Of a DNA stretch of 58,908 bases, positions 1-14,771 are shown piece by piece. How positions within the stretch are numbered: position 1 is the stretch's first letter; every line of letters begins with the position of its first letter. The stretch is from Chrysomallon squamiferum (lineage: Eukaryota > Mollusca > Gastropoda > Neomphalida > Peltospiridae): assembly GCA_012295275.1 (NCBI GenBank), contig CM022677.1:20929223-20988130 (forward strand), in the 5' to 3' direction. The notes below the pieces were generated by a model that saw only the letters and a list, made by a program, of their open reading frames with translations, made no database searches and was not told where the DNA came from. Both the position numbers and the translations under genes were made by a program.

Positions 1-590
1 AGATAAGTGTAACTACTCACAGATAAATATAAATACTTACAGATAAGTATAAATGCTTACAGATAAGTATAAATACTCACAGATAAGTATAAATACTCAC
101 AGATAAGTATAACACACAAAGATAAGTGTAAACACTCACAGATAAGTATAAATACCTACAGATAAGTATAAATACCTACAGATAAGTATAAATACTCACA
201 GATAAGTATAAATACTCACAGATAAGTATAAATGCATACAGATAAGTATAAATACTCACAGATAAGCGTACTCACAGATAAGTATAAATACCTACAGATA
301 AATATAAGTACTCACAGATAAGTATAAATACATACAGATAAGTGTAAATACTTACATATAAGTATAAATACATACAGATAAGTATAAATACTCACAGATA
401 AGTATAAATACTCACAGATAAGTATAAACACTCACAGATAAGTATAAATACTCACAGATAAGTATAAATGCATACAGATAAGTATAAATGCCCACAGATA
501 AGTATAAACACATACATATAAGTATAAATACTCACAGATAAGTATAAATACTCACAGATAAGTATAAACACATACAGATAAGTGTAAACA
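1..590. repeat. 20-bp minisatellite
   Basis: About 29 head-to-tail copies of a 20-bp unit close to cagataagtataaatactca. Variants replace the last third (tgcata, ctcaca, cataca), and one short copy lies near 265. The array runs up to the TSP1 exon acceptor, so it is intronic for the gene that follows and starts outside the window. No open reading frame of interest is present. Confidence 0.93.
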
Positions 591-610
591 CATATCACTG
601 TTGTTTCTAG

Positions 611-2890
<2,280 letters not shown>

Positions 2891-3940
2891 TAAAGGGAGC
2901 GTTCGATTCTTATGAGAAAACGACGATTACCAATTTCATATAGATTTTGTTTGGTCTCTTCATGTGACCAGTTACTATGTAAGGTACCTAAAGTCGGAAA
3001 TGAGGAATTTTGAATTTTTTTTGTCTGCATATGACCATTTATTATGAAAGACACATAATGTCTATTTAATACGTGATTGGCTTGTTTTTATGATATAATG
3101 AATTTATTTGAAAATTTCTAATGCAATTTAAGTAATTCACTTCTGATTCTAAATACTCCGGTTAGTTGTGCTTGGATGTCATTCATTATTTACAAAATGA
3201 AGCTGAAATATATTCTCTTCGCTTCGTGTTTGTCATTTTCGTCAGTGTTTTAATTTCACACACACCACTCTATTATTAAATATCAACCATAAATTGTTAT
3301 TATCACAATTAGTAATTTTATTATTTAACAGTGTCATTAAAATAGTTCGTTTGAATTGAAAATAACTGTAGTAATCAGTTGTGTGTCGTTTGTGTTATCG
3401 TTAACAGAGTCTTTAAAACTCCTCTTCTGAGTTGAAAATGATAGTTTTTGTTATTTAAATATTTAATATCGTCATTAAAATAGTTGAAAATAATACTAGT
3501 AATGTTTTAAGTCTTATTTATTTTTATTTTACATTGATATTGAAATGTGAGTTTAAAACAGCGTTAGCAGTTGTTTCTGTGTTGTTGTTGTTGTTTTGGG
3601 GTGTTTTTCTTGGAGGGTATGTTTGACTGTGTCACAAAAATAGTTCTTCTGAGTTGAAAATGATAGACTACAGATAAAACATTTTTATTTTTATTTGGTA
3701 GCAGCTGTCGTCCACTAAGGAATATTAAATATTGACATTTACAAAGCTGAATTTAACACGTTTGTCTTTAAATGCTGATTAGGAATGTTTAGTCAATGAT
3801 CGTGAACTGAAACATTAAATCAGAACAGGCTTATCAGACATGACGGAACATCAAAGTAGTTTTTTTTCTGCTGAACAAAAACCTCGATGACACAGCATAT
3901 CTGCTAAATAAACGAAGTAATACATATCACATTCTTCTTA
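2891..3940. other. AT-rich intergenic DNA
   Basis: The 3' flank of the TSP1 gene. Motifs such as gttgaaaatgatag recur near 3435 and 3655, so this is decayed repeat. I see no coding exon. Confidence 0.5.
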
Positions 3941-3944
3941 CTAC

Positions 3945-4570
3945 TAAATAGCATGAAGAAACATCAAATAAATGATAAATAAACATCAAAGTAGACTTAT
4001 CTGTTAAAATAAATGATTAAAAAACCCATTAAAGTATGTTTTTCTGATAAAATAAATGATAAAAAACATTAAAAGAGGTGTATATGCTAAAACAAAAGAT
4101 AAAAAATTCAAGTAGGTTTATCTACTAAAATAAATAAAAAAACCCATTAAAGTAGGTTTATCTGTTAAAAGAAATGATAAAAAACATCAAAGTAGGTTTA
4201 TCTGCTGAAATAAATAATAAAAACATTAAAGTAGGTGTATCTACTAAAATAAATAATTAAAAAAACATCAAAGTAGGTTTATCTGCTAAAATAAATGATG
4301 AAAAACATCAAAGTAGGTTTATCTGCTAAAAGAAATGATGAAAAACATCAAAGTAGGTTTATCTGCTAAAAGAAATGATGAAAAACATCAAAGTAGGTTT
4401 ATCTGCTGAAATAAATGGAAAAAAAACAAAAAATGAAAGGAGATTTATCTGCTAAAATGAATGATAAAAACCATTAAAGGAGGTTTATATGCTAGAAAAT
4501 GAAGAAGTAGATTCGTTTGGTAAAAAATGATAAAGAAACGTCGACGTAGGTTTATCTGTCTAATAACAAG
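3945..4570. repeat. Degenerate ~40-bp tandem repeat
   Basis: At least ten copies around aaacatcaaagtaggtttat followed by ctgctaaaataaatgatga. The copies at 4260-4400 are nearly identical at 40 bp; outer ones are diverged and vary in length. Non-coding. Confidence 0.85.
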
Positions 4571-4963
4571 AAGATATATCAATCATGTTGCTTAATTTGG
4601 TATTTTGTCTGTATTCGTTCTTATTAAATAATAAATAAATTAATTAATTAATTAAATAAGAAGTAAAATACTGAATTTACTTGCACTATAAAATACAAGT
4701 CACATTCTTAGATTATTCTTCTTTATTTTCTTTTTCCCTTCTTCTTTTTCTTTTGGTAGATTCAACAGAATTTAAAATTATTTTTATTCTGACGACTCAT
4801 TTTATTCAAAATAAAATTCAGTTTTGAAATAAAGCAGACGTTCTAAGACCATGTCTGTTTATAGTTATTCAATTGTTTCATGTTATTATTTATTTATTTA
4901 TTTATTTTGTTTCTTTGTTTGTTCGTTGGTGTGACATGCATCCAGAATTTAAATTTATTGGAT

Positions 4964-5035
4964 GAAGGGAGATAATTCTTTTGCCTCAATTAGAATCAAA
5001 ATCTTGGTAGTCTCGCATTCTAATTACTTCCCTTG
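4964..5035. mobile_element. Short fold-back MITE-like element
   Basis: The ends gaagggagataatt (4964-4977) and aattacttcccttg (5022-5035) are imperfect inverted repeats (11 of 14), with a further attagaat/attctaat pair inside. AAGGGAGATAA-type termini are common in molluscan short repeats. No target-site duplication is clear, so this is a tentative call. Confidence 0.4.
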
Positions 5036-5455
5036 ATTTGCAAAACTCAAACAGAGAATGAATGTTTAATTATGGAGAAGTATTTAATTAATAAAAATAA
5101 AAATAAATTTTTTAATAAAAAGCAACATTTCTTTAAAATGTTTTCTTGGTTTCAGTTTTAAACTGTGTTTAATTAGGTCTAAATCGTTTATTTCATTCAT
5201 AACTTCTCACTATATTTTTGATCAATGTAATAATATGTCTAAGAACAGTCGAAAACTTACAGAAACACTCAGAAACACAGACACAAACCAACAAACACAT
5301 ATTCACATTCACATATATATATGATCTAAGAAGCTGTATTGTTAATTATGTTTAGGTACAGAGACAAACAGCAACACATTTCTTTAAAAATATTTTCTTA
5401 GCTTCACTTCTAAAACATTAAGAGTAAATGTATTTCATACTGTGTCAGTACTTAA

Positions 5456-5480
5456 ATGATCTTAATTTTCTATTTTTATC

Positions 5481-5524
<44 letters not shown>

Positions 5525-5640
5525 GTAACAGTACTACTACTAATAATAGCAACAACAACAACAACAACAATAATAATAATAATAACAATTATTATTAGTA
5601 GTAGTATTGGTATTAGTATCATTACTACTACTACAATTAG
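5456..5640. repeat. (ATA)n / (ACA)n / (TTA)n cluster
   Basis: Compound trinucleotide repeat with interspersed AAC and TAG units. Non-coding. Confidence 0.85.
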
Positions 5641-5654
5641 TGATAGATTTTAAA

Positions 5655-5864
5655 AATAAATCTGATCTTTTTTGTTGAAATGGTCGTGTTTCTGCAACAT
5701 ACTTTTAATTCTCAGCTGAATGAACAATCCATTAAATGCTTGTAATCTGGTGTAGTCTTCACAACAATGACCAGTTAGAAAGATAGCTGTTATCCCAATA
5801 AATAACGATATAAATAATGCTATTTTTATTTGTAATTTCTTCTTCTTTTCTCTTTTCCATCTTC

Positions 5865-5958
<94 letters not shown>

Positions 5959-6040
5959 CTTTAACAGTAATTTTGGAATTTGTTCATGATTATTTTGCTT
6001 GGTGTGATAACTTCACATAACTTCAGAGGAGAGGGCAGCT
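5655..6040. repeat. Local direct duplication, copy 1
   Basis: The segment with gaacaatccattaaatgctt, the aataacgatataaataatgc stretch and cttcagaggagagggcagct is repeated at 6345-6740 in the same order. A (TTA)n/(TTTA)n tract (5866-5956) sits in both copies at different length. Non-coding. Confidence 0.85.
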
Positions 6041-6079
6041 GGTTTGTATGTGTGTCTGTGTGTGTGTGTGTGTTTTGTT

Positions 6080-6330
6080 TGATGATGATGATAATAATAA
6101 TAATAATAGTAACGATAACACTAATAATGGTAAAAGTAATAATCGTAAACCCATACGTACATTAACAGGTAAGCGTCTCTCATTTAAATACGTAATATTA
6201 CGAAATTGTTCTGTATTTTTCTTTAAACAAAAAGAGTAGATTTTATAAATTTTGGATTGTGAGAAAAGTTATAAAAGACGGCGACTGCACTACTTAGACT
6301 AGACATTTTTTTTTTTTTTGTGTTTTTCAG
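6080..6330. repeat. Dispersed repeat shared with 43215-43480
   Basis: The stretch from the AAT tract through taatcgtaaacccatacgta, aacaaaaagagtagatttta and agcgactgcactact-like sequence is matched at 43215-43480. Non-coding. Confidence 0.75.
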
Positions 6331-6344
6331 TCAGTAGAAAAAAT

Positions 6345-6573
6345 CTGATCTTTTGTTTAAAGGTGGTGTTTCTTCAATATACTTTTAATTCTCACCAGAA
6401 TGAACAATCCATTAAATGCTTGTAATCTGGTGTAGTCTTCACAACAATGACTAGTTAGAAAGATAGCTGTTATCCCAATAAATAACGATATAAATAATGC
6501 TATTTTTATTTGTAATTTCTTCTTCTTTTCTCTTCTTCTTCTTTTCTTACTATCATTATTATTGTTATTGTTG

Positions 6574-6626
<53 letters not shown>

Positions 6627-6740
6627 TTATTTATTTATTTATTTATTTACTTACTTGAACAGTAATTTTGGACTATTTTCATGATAATTTTTCTTAGTGT
6701 CATAACTTCACATAACTTCAGAGGAGAGGGCAGCTGGTCC
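6345..6740. repeat. Local direct duplication, copy 2
   Basis: Second copy of 5655-6040, about 690 bp downstream, with small substitutions and a differing TTA/TTTA tract (6577-6646). Confidence 0.85.
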
Positions 6741-7789
6741 AATATACGCATACACATACACGCACCCACGCACGCTCGCATGCATGCATGCATGTAAGCA
6801 TATATGTATATATATATATATTGTAATTTCTTCTTTTTTCTTTTTTTCTTCTTCCTCCTATTATTATTATTATTATTATTCTATTTTGATGTTAATTCAG
6901 GATGTATGTATTATAATATTCACCGCCACAGTGGTTCACCAAACATTGTCTGATAGAGAGTTGAACAAAGTTTACTTTGTATATCTCAAAGGTGGAACAG
7001 AGTTGACTTTGCACTAAGTAAATATACTTATCTCTAGATAATAAAATTTCAAACAGCTGTGTTAACTGTAGTCTTGACAAAACAGATTAGTACGTCATAC
7101 TATCATTTCTTTTTTTGTTTTCCTTTTTTTTTTTTTTTTTTTTTTTAATACAACGTTAAACATACCTATGTTGCAGATAGATATCACGTATTTTAAACAG
7201 TGGTCATAGAAATATTTCAGTCTGCAATATCGCAAATAATTATTGAAATACAAATAAATATAAATAGATTAAACGAGGGATTACTGCTACTGCATTTTTA
7301 AATAATGAAAACTTGATCATAAAGTAATTAGAATATAAAAGACAATGACGTTTTTACGAATAACTGATAAGAATAGTTGCAATAGTATTTGTAGTGAATG
7401 AGTAATCTTAATATTTAGCCGTAGTGGTAGTAATACTAATAGTATTAATAGTAGTAGTAGAAGTAACATTAGTAGTAGTTGTACTAGTAGTAGTAGTTGT
7501 AGAAGGGTTATTAGTAGTTGAAACATTAGCAGTAATAATTGTAGCTACAGCAGAGAGTGTATCAATACAATCAGTAGTAGTACAACGTGTAGTGTACTAG
7601 TAGAAGATTTAGTAGAACTAGTAGCGTGCTAGTGTAGTAACTGTAGTGTAACAAATGGTAGATTTAATAATAGTAATAGTGTACTACTAGAACTAGTAGA
7701 AGTAGTTGAACCAGATCATTATTTTATGTTTTCTATTGAAATGAAATCAATGCATGTATTATTATTATTAATAGTAGTAGTAGTAGTAG
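6741..7789. other. Repeat-rich intergenic DNA with degenerate (TAG)n
   Basis: Holds a CA/GCAT-rich stretch, a T-run near 7125, and from about 7400 to 7790 a degenerate (TAG)n region with gtagtagtag blocks. I see no supported exon. Confidence 0.6.
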
Positions 7790-8060
7790 TAGTAGTATTT
7801 CTATGTGTACGTGACTAAAAGCACACGTTCATTTTGTATGGTGTTTGTTATTCGTATGGTTTATTTATATATCTGTTATCAAGACACGATAGCCGCCAGT
7901 TCATTGTTCAAGTTTGAGCAAGATCTATTTTTGGAGGGGAATGTATTAGCTGTGTCTGTTCTTCTATTAGCAGTGTCCTATGTATACAAGCGTTATAACA
8001 TTTCATCGAATTTAATTTAGCATAAGAATGTACATTTTTCACGATTTTTATTCTAGAAAG
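7790..8060. repeat. Dispersed repeat family C, copy 1
   Basis: Begins gtgtacgtgactaaaagcac and continues through tttatttatatatctgttat, the cgccagttcattgttcaagt stretch and tgtatacaagcgttataaca. Related copies lie at 26975-27200 and 39280-39560, with a fragment near 52362. The 71-codon open frame is not kept between copies, so I treat it as non-coding. Confidence 0.75.
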
Positions 8061-8139
8061 GAGAGATAATTTATGTCTGACTTTATAGGTAAAACAAAAT
8101 ATTATTTTTATAACTTAAAACAATTCGAAAATCGTTGTC

Positions 8140-8664
<525 letters not shown>

Positions 8665-8977
8665 CAATTGGATACACCTTTTTTAGGGTTAATTACGGAG
8701 TTATTAAAATAATAAATTAATTAAATGTGCATTTGTTTTTAATTATACTGCCAGTTTATCTGTTTCTGACATTTCAATTTAAAAAACAATTTGTTTAATA
8801 AACGTGACACTTTAGAAATAAAAAATAAAATTGTATTTTCTTTCTTTATAGTATACCATTATACCGCCTAGTATGTGTTCTTGTATTAACTTGTATCTGT
8901 GTGTGTGTGTGTGTGCGTGTGTGTGTGTGTGTGTTTGTGCAGAAAAGTACATAGCTTAAACCCCTTCGCTGTTTGAA

Positions 8978-9110
8978 TTGGTATGTTCCTCAGATTACGT
9001 GTCTTCTGTCAGAACTGTTTCTCCGAACAAAACCGTGAGAGCAAATCCAAACTGCAGACGAGTACCGGAGAAATGCACAGAAGTTAAAATTTTCATTCGT
9101 TAACTCAAAG
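8978..9110 (+). other. Leader-exon module, copy 1
   Basis: Member of a recurring module that runs from ttggta to a consensus donor (aaag then gtaagaac at 9111). It shares cagacgagtaccggagaaat with the copies at 39649-39764, 42961 and 47023. Three other copies have a CAG acceptor directly before ttgg; here it reads gaa, so the 3' splice site seems lost. No reading frame is shared among copies, which suggests a non-coding 5' exon. No RING or NHL exon follows within 5 kb. Confidence 0.5.
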
Positions 9111-9189
9111 GTAAGAACATTTTTTTTATTATTGTTATTATTATTATTAATGTAGTTTTTGTTGTTCTTGTTTTTTCTCTTTTTGTTAT

Positions 9190-9370
9190 ATTTAATACAT
9201 GCACTTCTATGAATCCTGATTTCTTTTATTGAACAATTTCGAGTTAATCTGATCAAGAAAAAAACGAGTTTCCAAATACAATGATTTTTTTGCTTAGTAC
9301 CGAACAAAAAGGTGTGCGAAATTGTCTTCCAGCAGTAACGACATTTTACGTTTTAATTTATTATTATTAC

Positions 9371-9425
<55 letters not shown>

Positions 9426-9460
9426 TTAATACTATTTCACGTATTTTAAGATACATTAAA
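9190..9460. repeat. Block shared with 40325-40540, with (TTA)n
   Basis: The sequence around atacatgcacttctatgaat, gtaccgaacaaaaaggtgtg and cagtaacgacattttacgtt is matched at 40325-40540. The leader modules are also paired (8978 and 39649), so the two loci are old duplicates. The (TTA)n tract is 9358-9424. Confidence 0.8.
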
Positions 9461-9484
9461 TGATTAAATGAAGTATTTTCTCTC

Positions 9485-9665
9485 TACCCAGTGTTACATT
9501 CGATACGATTCAGTTCATTGTTAAGTTTACACAAGATATATTTTTGTCCACGAAGTATTTTATCTGTGTCAGTGACGTGGTCTTCCACAATCAGCTGTCT
9601 ATTGTCGTTTTACAGAAGAGAGATAATATCTGATACCAGTGTCAGGTCACAGGCACGTTGACATA
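9485..9665. repeat. Dispersed repeat family B, copy 1
   Basis: Contains cagtgttacattcgatacga, gtccacgaagtattttatct and gtgtcaggtcacaggcacgt. Similar copies or parts occur at 10845-10930, 16410-16456, 34700-34890, 50960-51130 and 57460-57570. No conserved frame. Confidence 0.8.
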
Positions 9666-9775
9666 CGGGTCTGTCTTAACGGAATTTTTTTTACAACACA
9701 TTTCTACTGCGCATTACACGAAAACCTCCATAACTGCGAACAACACACACAGTTAAAATTGTCAGACTTTATTCT

Positions 9776-10500
9776 CATCATCCACTGGTGAACCTAGAAG
9801 ACTGTGAGGGAGTGGGTACGCACCCCGCCCAACAAAAACCTGTGATGTTGGCAGTGCTAAAATTAAATAATGTGACGTCACTCTTTACAGAAAAGTGAAT
9901 ATTGTAAATAATATGCAGATACACATACATACGTACATACAGATACATAGATACATACATACATACATTCATACATACGTACATACATACATAGAGACAC
10001 GCCGACATTGGTCAAATAATACAACAATTAGATATCTTTCTTACAATAAAGGTTAATAAATAATTTAATGCTACTAATAAAAAGCTGATATCAGGGTTTT
10101 TGTGCAAAAAAAAAAAAATAAAAAAAAAAAATTCAAAACATTTTACACTTGAACGGTTTTATTTATGAAAATAACTACACTCTTCCGTTCTACTGCACTG
10201 AAATTGTGTTTGAACTAGGATAATAAAAACAACAAAGTAACAAGAAAAAGACATCTGCTTAATGATCATTGATATTTTAAAAACTTTATTATTGTTATTT
10301 CATATTAACCACTGCTCTCTTCTAATATATATATTAACTGTTAAATAATATACGACATATTTTCGTAGTAATAGTGGTGGTTGTAGTATTGTCTGAAACA
10401 TTATATACAGTTTTCTGTACACAAATATGAAGGATGTTCTTTGTCATTAATACGTACAAACAACAACAAATAATAACTGATATTTCAAAAACATGATTCT
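9776..10500. repeat. Block shared with 56670-57450
   Basis: From cctgtgatgttggcagtgct through the ACAT-rich stretch, tccgttctactgcactgaaa and catgattctc, matched at 56670-57450. The start (9784-9830) also matches the gaacctagaagactgtgagg element seen near 35015 and 57690. Non-coding. Confidence 0.8.
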
Positions 10501-10705
10501 CATTTCCTCTGTACCAGTGTGCAGTAGATTAAAATAAAATAAAAATACAATAAAAAAAATAAATAAAATGAAATAAAAAAAAAAAATAAAATAAAATAAC
10601 CATAAAATGAAAAAAGGCGAAGAAGAAAAGTAAAGTCTGTGTGCTGTTTACAGCAACAAACTAAAATACTAATAAAATATGTAACATTATAATGTATTAA
10701 ACCCA

Positions 10706-10708
<3 letters not shown>

Positions 10709-10782
<74 letters not shown>
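10709..10782. repeat. (AC)n microsatellite
   Basis: 37 AC units, uninterrupted. Confidence 0.96.
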
Positions 10783-10784
<2 letters not shown>

Positions 10785-10929
10785 ATATTACTGTTATTAT
10801 AAACTATTTTAATGAAAATCATTACAAGTCTCATCTCTGTAAACAGTGTTACATTCGATACCCTCCACTTCACTGATAAGGTTAAACAAGATTTATTTTT
10901 GTCCATAAACTATTTTATCTGTGTCAGTG

Positions 10930-11185
10930 ACGCACACACACAAATATTCGCATCAAAAACCTAAACAGACAGACACATACAAATACAAATAGTACACACA
11001 AAAATACTGATACACGCACACACCCATAAATATACACACATACATAAGCTTGACGTGCACACCAAATCACACATACTCACACAGAGTCATATACACAAAC
11101 ATACACAAACATACACACACACACACACATACAAGCAAAACCACACATGCACGTTCACACATACACGCACTCACTTGCAACAACA
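10930..11185. repeat. CA-rich low-complexity DNA
   Basis: Irregular ACAC/ACAT/AAATAC repeats. Nothing coding seen. Confidence 0.75.
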
Positions 11186-11189
11186 GTTG

Positions 11190-11620
11190 AGCCGGACCTG
11201 AACAGAGCTATGCTGATCATATATTTTCTATTTTATCTTGCAGAATCACTAATACTATACCAATGCTACTACTATTACTGGTACTACTACTATTACTAAT
11301 TCAGTTATTACTACTACCAATAATATATCTCTTAATGATCTAATTTTATTTTATATTTTTTATATATTATTTTTGTTGTTGTTGTTGTTGTTGTTTCTTT
11401 ATGTATTTTTAAATGCATTTTTTGTTGTTTCTTTGTCTGTTTGTATGTTTATAATTAACAAGTATGATAAATTTTACAAACACTTTTTTTTCACTTTGCT
11501 TCCTCGTATTGGTTTTCACCTGAATTTATTCTATAAAACACTTTGACTGTGTGTAATCACAAAGTGATTAACGAGGAACGAATGTGTCGCATCGATATTG
11601 TAGGTGTGACTGTAATTAAG
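11190..11620. repeat. Block shared with 53150-53500
   Basis: The ttttatcttgc-g/a-aatcactaat stretch, the TACTAC-rich part, and ctataaaacactttgactgt onward are matched at 53150-53500, with further relatives near 51590 and 53810. A short open stretch at about 11550-11660 looks peptide-like but falls in this repeat, so I do not call it a gene. Confidence 0.65.
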
Positions 11621-12015
11621 CGAGAGGAAACAAAGGATGAAATATCAGATAACTTGTAACACTTGTTGTATGAATCCGGCCTGATGCATTCAAAGAGTTA
11701 GTCAAACTAGCATTTTACACTGCCACTGCAATTTGCTAGCAATGGTGTCAGCAAAACGAAATAAGATCTATACATTGTCATTAGTAATGCTGTTTGTGTT
11801 TAATAAAAGAATAACAGCAGTAGCAAAACCAACAACAACAACAACAACAACAACAATAATAATAATAATAATAATTGAAATAGTAGCTTTCCACAGTAGA
11901 ATGATCAGTTATACTGATCAACATAGAAGACGGTAGTTTACACCAGTAACAATACAGTGAAAACAATAGCAGAGAGTTTGTCACATTATCTCAGAGGAAC
12001 ATCCGCCAACCACCT

Positions 12016-12211
12016 GTTACATTTCACTTTCACTTCATCAAACCTCATCATGAAAGCTGGTGTTACATTTCACTTTCACTGTATAAAACTTCATCAGGAA
12101 AACTGCTGTTCCATTTCGTTTTCACTGCATCAAACTTCATCTTGAAAACTGGTGTTACATTTCGTCTTCACTGCATCAAACTTCATCTCGAAAACTGCTG
12201 TTACATCTCAA
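12016..12211 (+). promoter_or_regulatory. 46-bp tandem repeat with ISRE-like sites (lectin 1 promoter)
   Basis: Four full copies plus a stub at exactly 46-bp spacing (12016, 12062, 12108, 12154, 12200), ending two bases before the lectin start codon. Copies 1 and 2 contain tttcactttcac, and copy 3 contains tttcgttttcac. On the reverse strand these read GAAAGTGAAA and GAAAACGAAA, both fitting the GAAANNGAAA consensus of IRF/ISRE sites. Copy 4 has one mismatch. Copy 2 alone carries TATAAA (12082-12087), a plausible TATA box, which would place copies 3-4 in the 5' untranslated region. Molluscs have IRF genes; that IRFs bind here is inference. Confidence 0.55.
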
Positions 12212-12212
12212 C

Positions 12213-14463
12213 ATGGAGAATTTAATCTTTGTCGTATTTAGCCTTCTGATGCTCAGTTCACCTGTTGGTAAGTTTCTCTTTACGTATGTTTGTCTGTATG
12301 TGAGTGTGGGTTTTGCTGTGTTGTATATTTGTGAGTGACTATTCTCTGTCTCAGGTACGTATGGTTAGACTCTGCACACAGACAATATAAAGGAACGCAG
12401 TAACACCGGAGGACGAAGTCCAATCACAAACTCTCAAACGTGAGATGTCGCTGACGAGACTAGAACTGAGTCTCATTCGTCCGCACTCCGCAGTGGACAA
12501 CGAAACCATTCGACACCGAGACAAACTTTGCATACGTAAATATGTGTGTGAGTGTGTGTGCGTGTGTGTTACTGTGTATGTGAGTGTGTGTGTGTGTGTA
12601 TGTGTGAGTGTGTGTGAGTGTGAGTGTGTGTGTGTGTGTGTGAGTGTATGTGTGGAACAGTGTGTTTTTTATAACTGTATGTAAATTTATTTTGTATGCC
12701 TTTGTCGATTTGTCAATATTTTGTTTCCTCTGTGATGCACTTAAGTGAGGTGCAGATATTACAATTGTACATATTTAAACTGCTGCTGCTACTACTACTA
12801 CTAATACTAATAATATTAATAATAACAATAATAATAATAATTTCAAAAACTGTCAGGAAAAAAATTCGGTTCTTTTCAGGCACAATTATTTGTTTTATTA
12901 ATGGCAAACTTGCGAACGCTGAGTGCTTTGCGTTAATCTTGTGTGACGTCACATCCGCTTTCTTAACACTTTGTTACTTTGATATTATTATTATTATAAT
13001 TATTATTATTATTATTAATTCGTCCATATTATCAAGATAAAACTTTCGAAACTTCTATTCGTTATACATTGATACGTGGATGTCAAGCAGTACCGTTTGT
13101 TTTTTTTGTTTTTGTTTTTTTTTAATTTCTGCTCTTTGACATTTAACAGAGGGTTGGTACTGTCAGGCAGGATTTACGAGATTCAGATCTCACTGCTACT
13201 GGGTTTCACCGCGGTCGTTGACAGCCTCCTGGATTGAAGCTAGCGTGAGCATCTTTTTCTTCTTTCTTATTTTAATCATCTTTATCAGCATCAGCATCGT
13301 CACCTTCTAGCTTATGTATTTAAAGGACAACAGGATCAAAACAATGCGATATAAATTAATGAGAAAATGTATGAACCTTTTCACATTTAAAAAAAATAGT
13401 GCAAATTTTCTGACAAAAATAAAAAAATATATATATCTTAGAATATCTTCAATTACTAGAGTCTATGTAATGGATCAGGTGAAGAAAAAAAAATGAGATT
13501 TTTGTCGTAAAGATTTTATGAAAAATTCTGTTTCGAAACCAGGATAAAATAATACAGTTTACGTGATGGAAAGATAGAACAATGCTTGTCCCGTTTCAGT
13601 AGGTCAACTGCACACCGTAACTGACTTGTGCTTTTGAACTTATGTTTTGGATGCACGTTATCTTGTAGACATATCTTCCGCCACGTTCAAACAAAATTAA
13701 ACAAAATATTAAACGACTTGGGATTAAAGATTCATCTAATCCATGTACTTTTTAAAACTGTTATAAAATATAATTATTTATCATTTAGTATCTCCGTTTT
13801 CATAACATGGATTCTAAACTACACTTAAGAGTATTATTTTTATTTTTATTTTTACTTTTTTTTTACTTTTTTTTTCAAAACCACCTTTCTAGATAAATTA
13901 TAACATCTTTACTTGTTTCGAAAACGTTTCTTCTGGGTTAGATAATGCTTTTTAATAAATGTTTTATTTTCGAATTATTAAACAGTTTAAAACTTATCCT
14001 TCCTAAAGTGCATAGTTATTCTAGTAGATATTTCGTTTCTCCTGTTATTATTGAATCGTAGGTTTGTTCACTAGTTTTATATAAATTCATGGGAAATATA
14101 ATTAATACGTCAGTGAATTCTAATACGGTGCAGACCAGCTACTGTATGGTCTCGTTGAAAAGCTGAAGTCCAAACATTCTTTATTTTCCCTCTATATTTA
14201 CAAACAAATTATACATTATTAATTTGTGCACACACAGAGACACACACAAACACACAGACATAGTCACACACTCATAGATATGTATACATATTTATATTTT
14301 CACTTTTATATTTCAGCAATATTGTCGTTTCATGAATTCTTATCTGGTTGTAATCAATTCACCACTTGAAAACAGATACATTGAAAACATAGTGAGAAGA
14401 GGGGGACGTGGTAAGTATAACAAACATTTGTATTGGTGTGAATATACGTGTGTATGTGTGTGG

Positions 14464-14506
<43 letters not shown>

Positions 14507-14771
14507 CCTATATGATTATCTGATATTTTATTGCTTTGTATTAACAGCAGATTACTGGATCGGAGCTAGCAGCATACAGAGTGGTACTTTTGAGTGGATG
14601 TCGAGAAAACCTCTTTCATACTCAAACTGGAATCCAGGCGAGCCAAACAATAATGCTGGGGGCGAGCAATGCGTTCATATCTCAAAACGAAGGAATTATC
14701 GATGGAATGACGAAAAGTGCCACTGGCTATATGGATTTGTGTGTGAACAGAAACATAAACATCATTACTAA
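12213..14771 (+). CDS. Secreted C-type lectin, EPN (mannose-type), lectin 1
   Basis: Four exons: 12213-12267, 13150-13244, 14317-14410 and 14548-14771 (phases 1, 0, 1), totalling 468 nt or 155 residues plus stop. Exon 1 is a signal peptide (MENLIFVVFSLLMLSSPV). The rest is one long-form CTLD: WYC and CYW (disulphide pair), QYC, the core WIG, the Ca/sugar motif EPN in NPGEPNNN, EQC, WND in YRWNDEKC and a final FVC. EPN plus WND predicts calcium-dependent mannose-type binding; the closing KHKHHY tail is basic. It is probably a secreted pattern-recognition protein. Exon 4 has two adjacent acceptors (cagcag, 14545-14550), so an alanine may be optional. AATAAA signals lie at 14771, 14815 and 14943. 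It lies in a duplicated block (12650-16456). Confidence 0.9.
12541..12660. repeat. (TG)n-rich tract at duplication edge
   Basis: Irregular TGTGTGAG/TGTGTG repeats in intron 1 of lectin 1. Homology with the lectin 2 locus begins at the right edge of this tract (12650 against 47229), so the tract marks the breakpoint. Confidence 0.8.
14459..14504. repeat. (TG)n microsatellite
   Basis: Lies in the last intron of lectin 1. The matching tract in lectin 2 (49087-49167) is almost twice as long. Confidence 0.93.

Noticed and set aside
7805-8020. 71-codon frame beginning MYVTKSTRSFC, repeated at 26978
   Set aside because: Part of dispersed repeat family C; the frame and end differ between copies.
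10500-10906. Poly Cys-Val frames over the CA tract
   Set aside because: Microsatellite artefact.
11550-11660. Peptide-like stretch HKVINEERMCRIDIVGVTVI
   Set aside because: Lies in a repeat block with relatives near 51590 and 53400 that do not keep the frame.
12355-12540. More complex, CpG-bearing segment in lectin 1 intron 1 with a 60-codon minus-strand frame
   Set aside because: No splice borders or recognisable motif; left as unexplained intron sequence.
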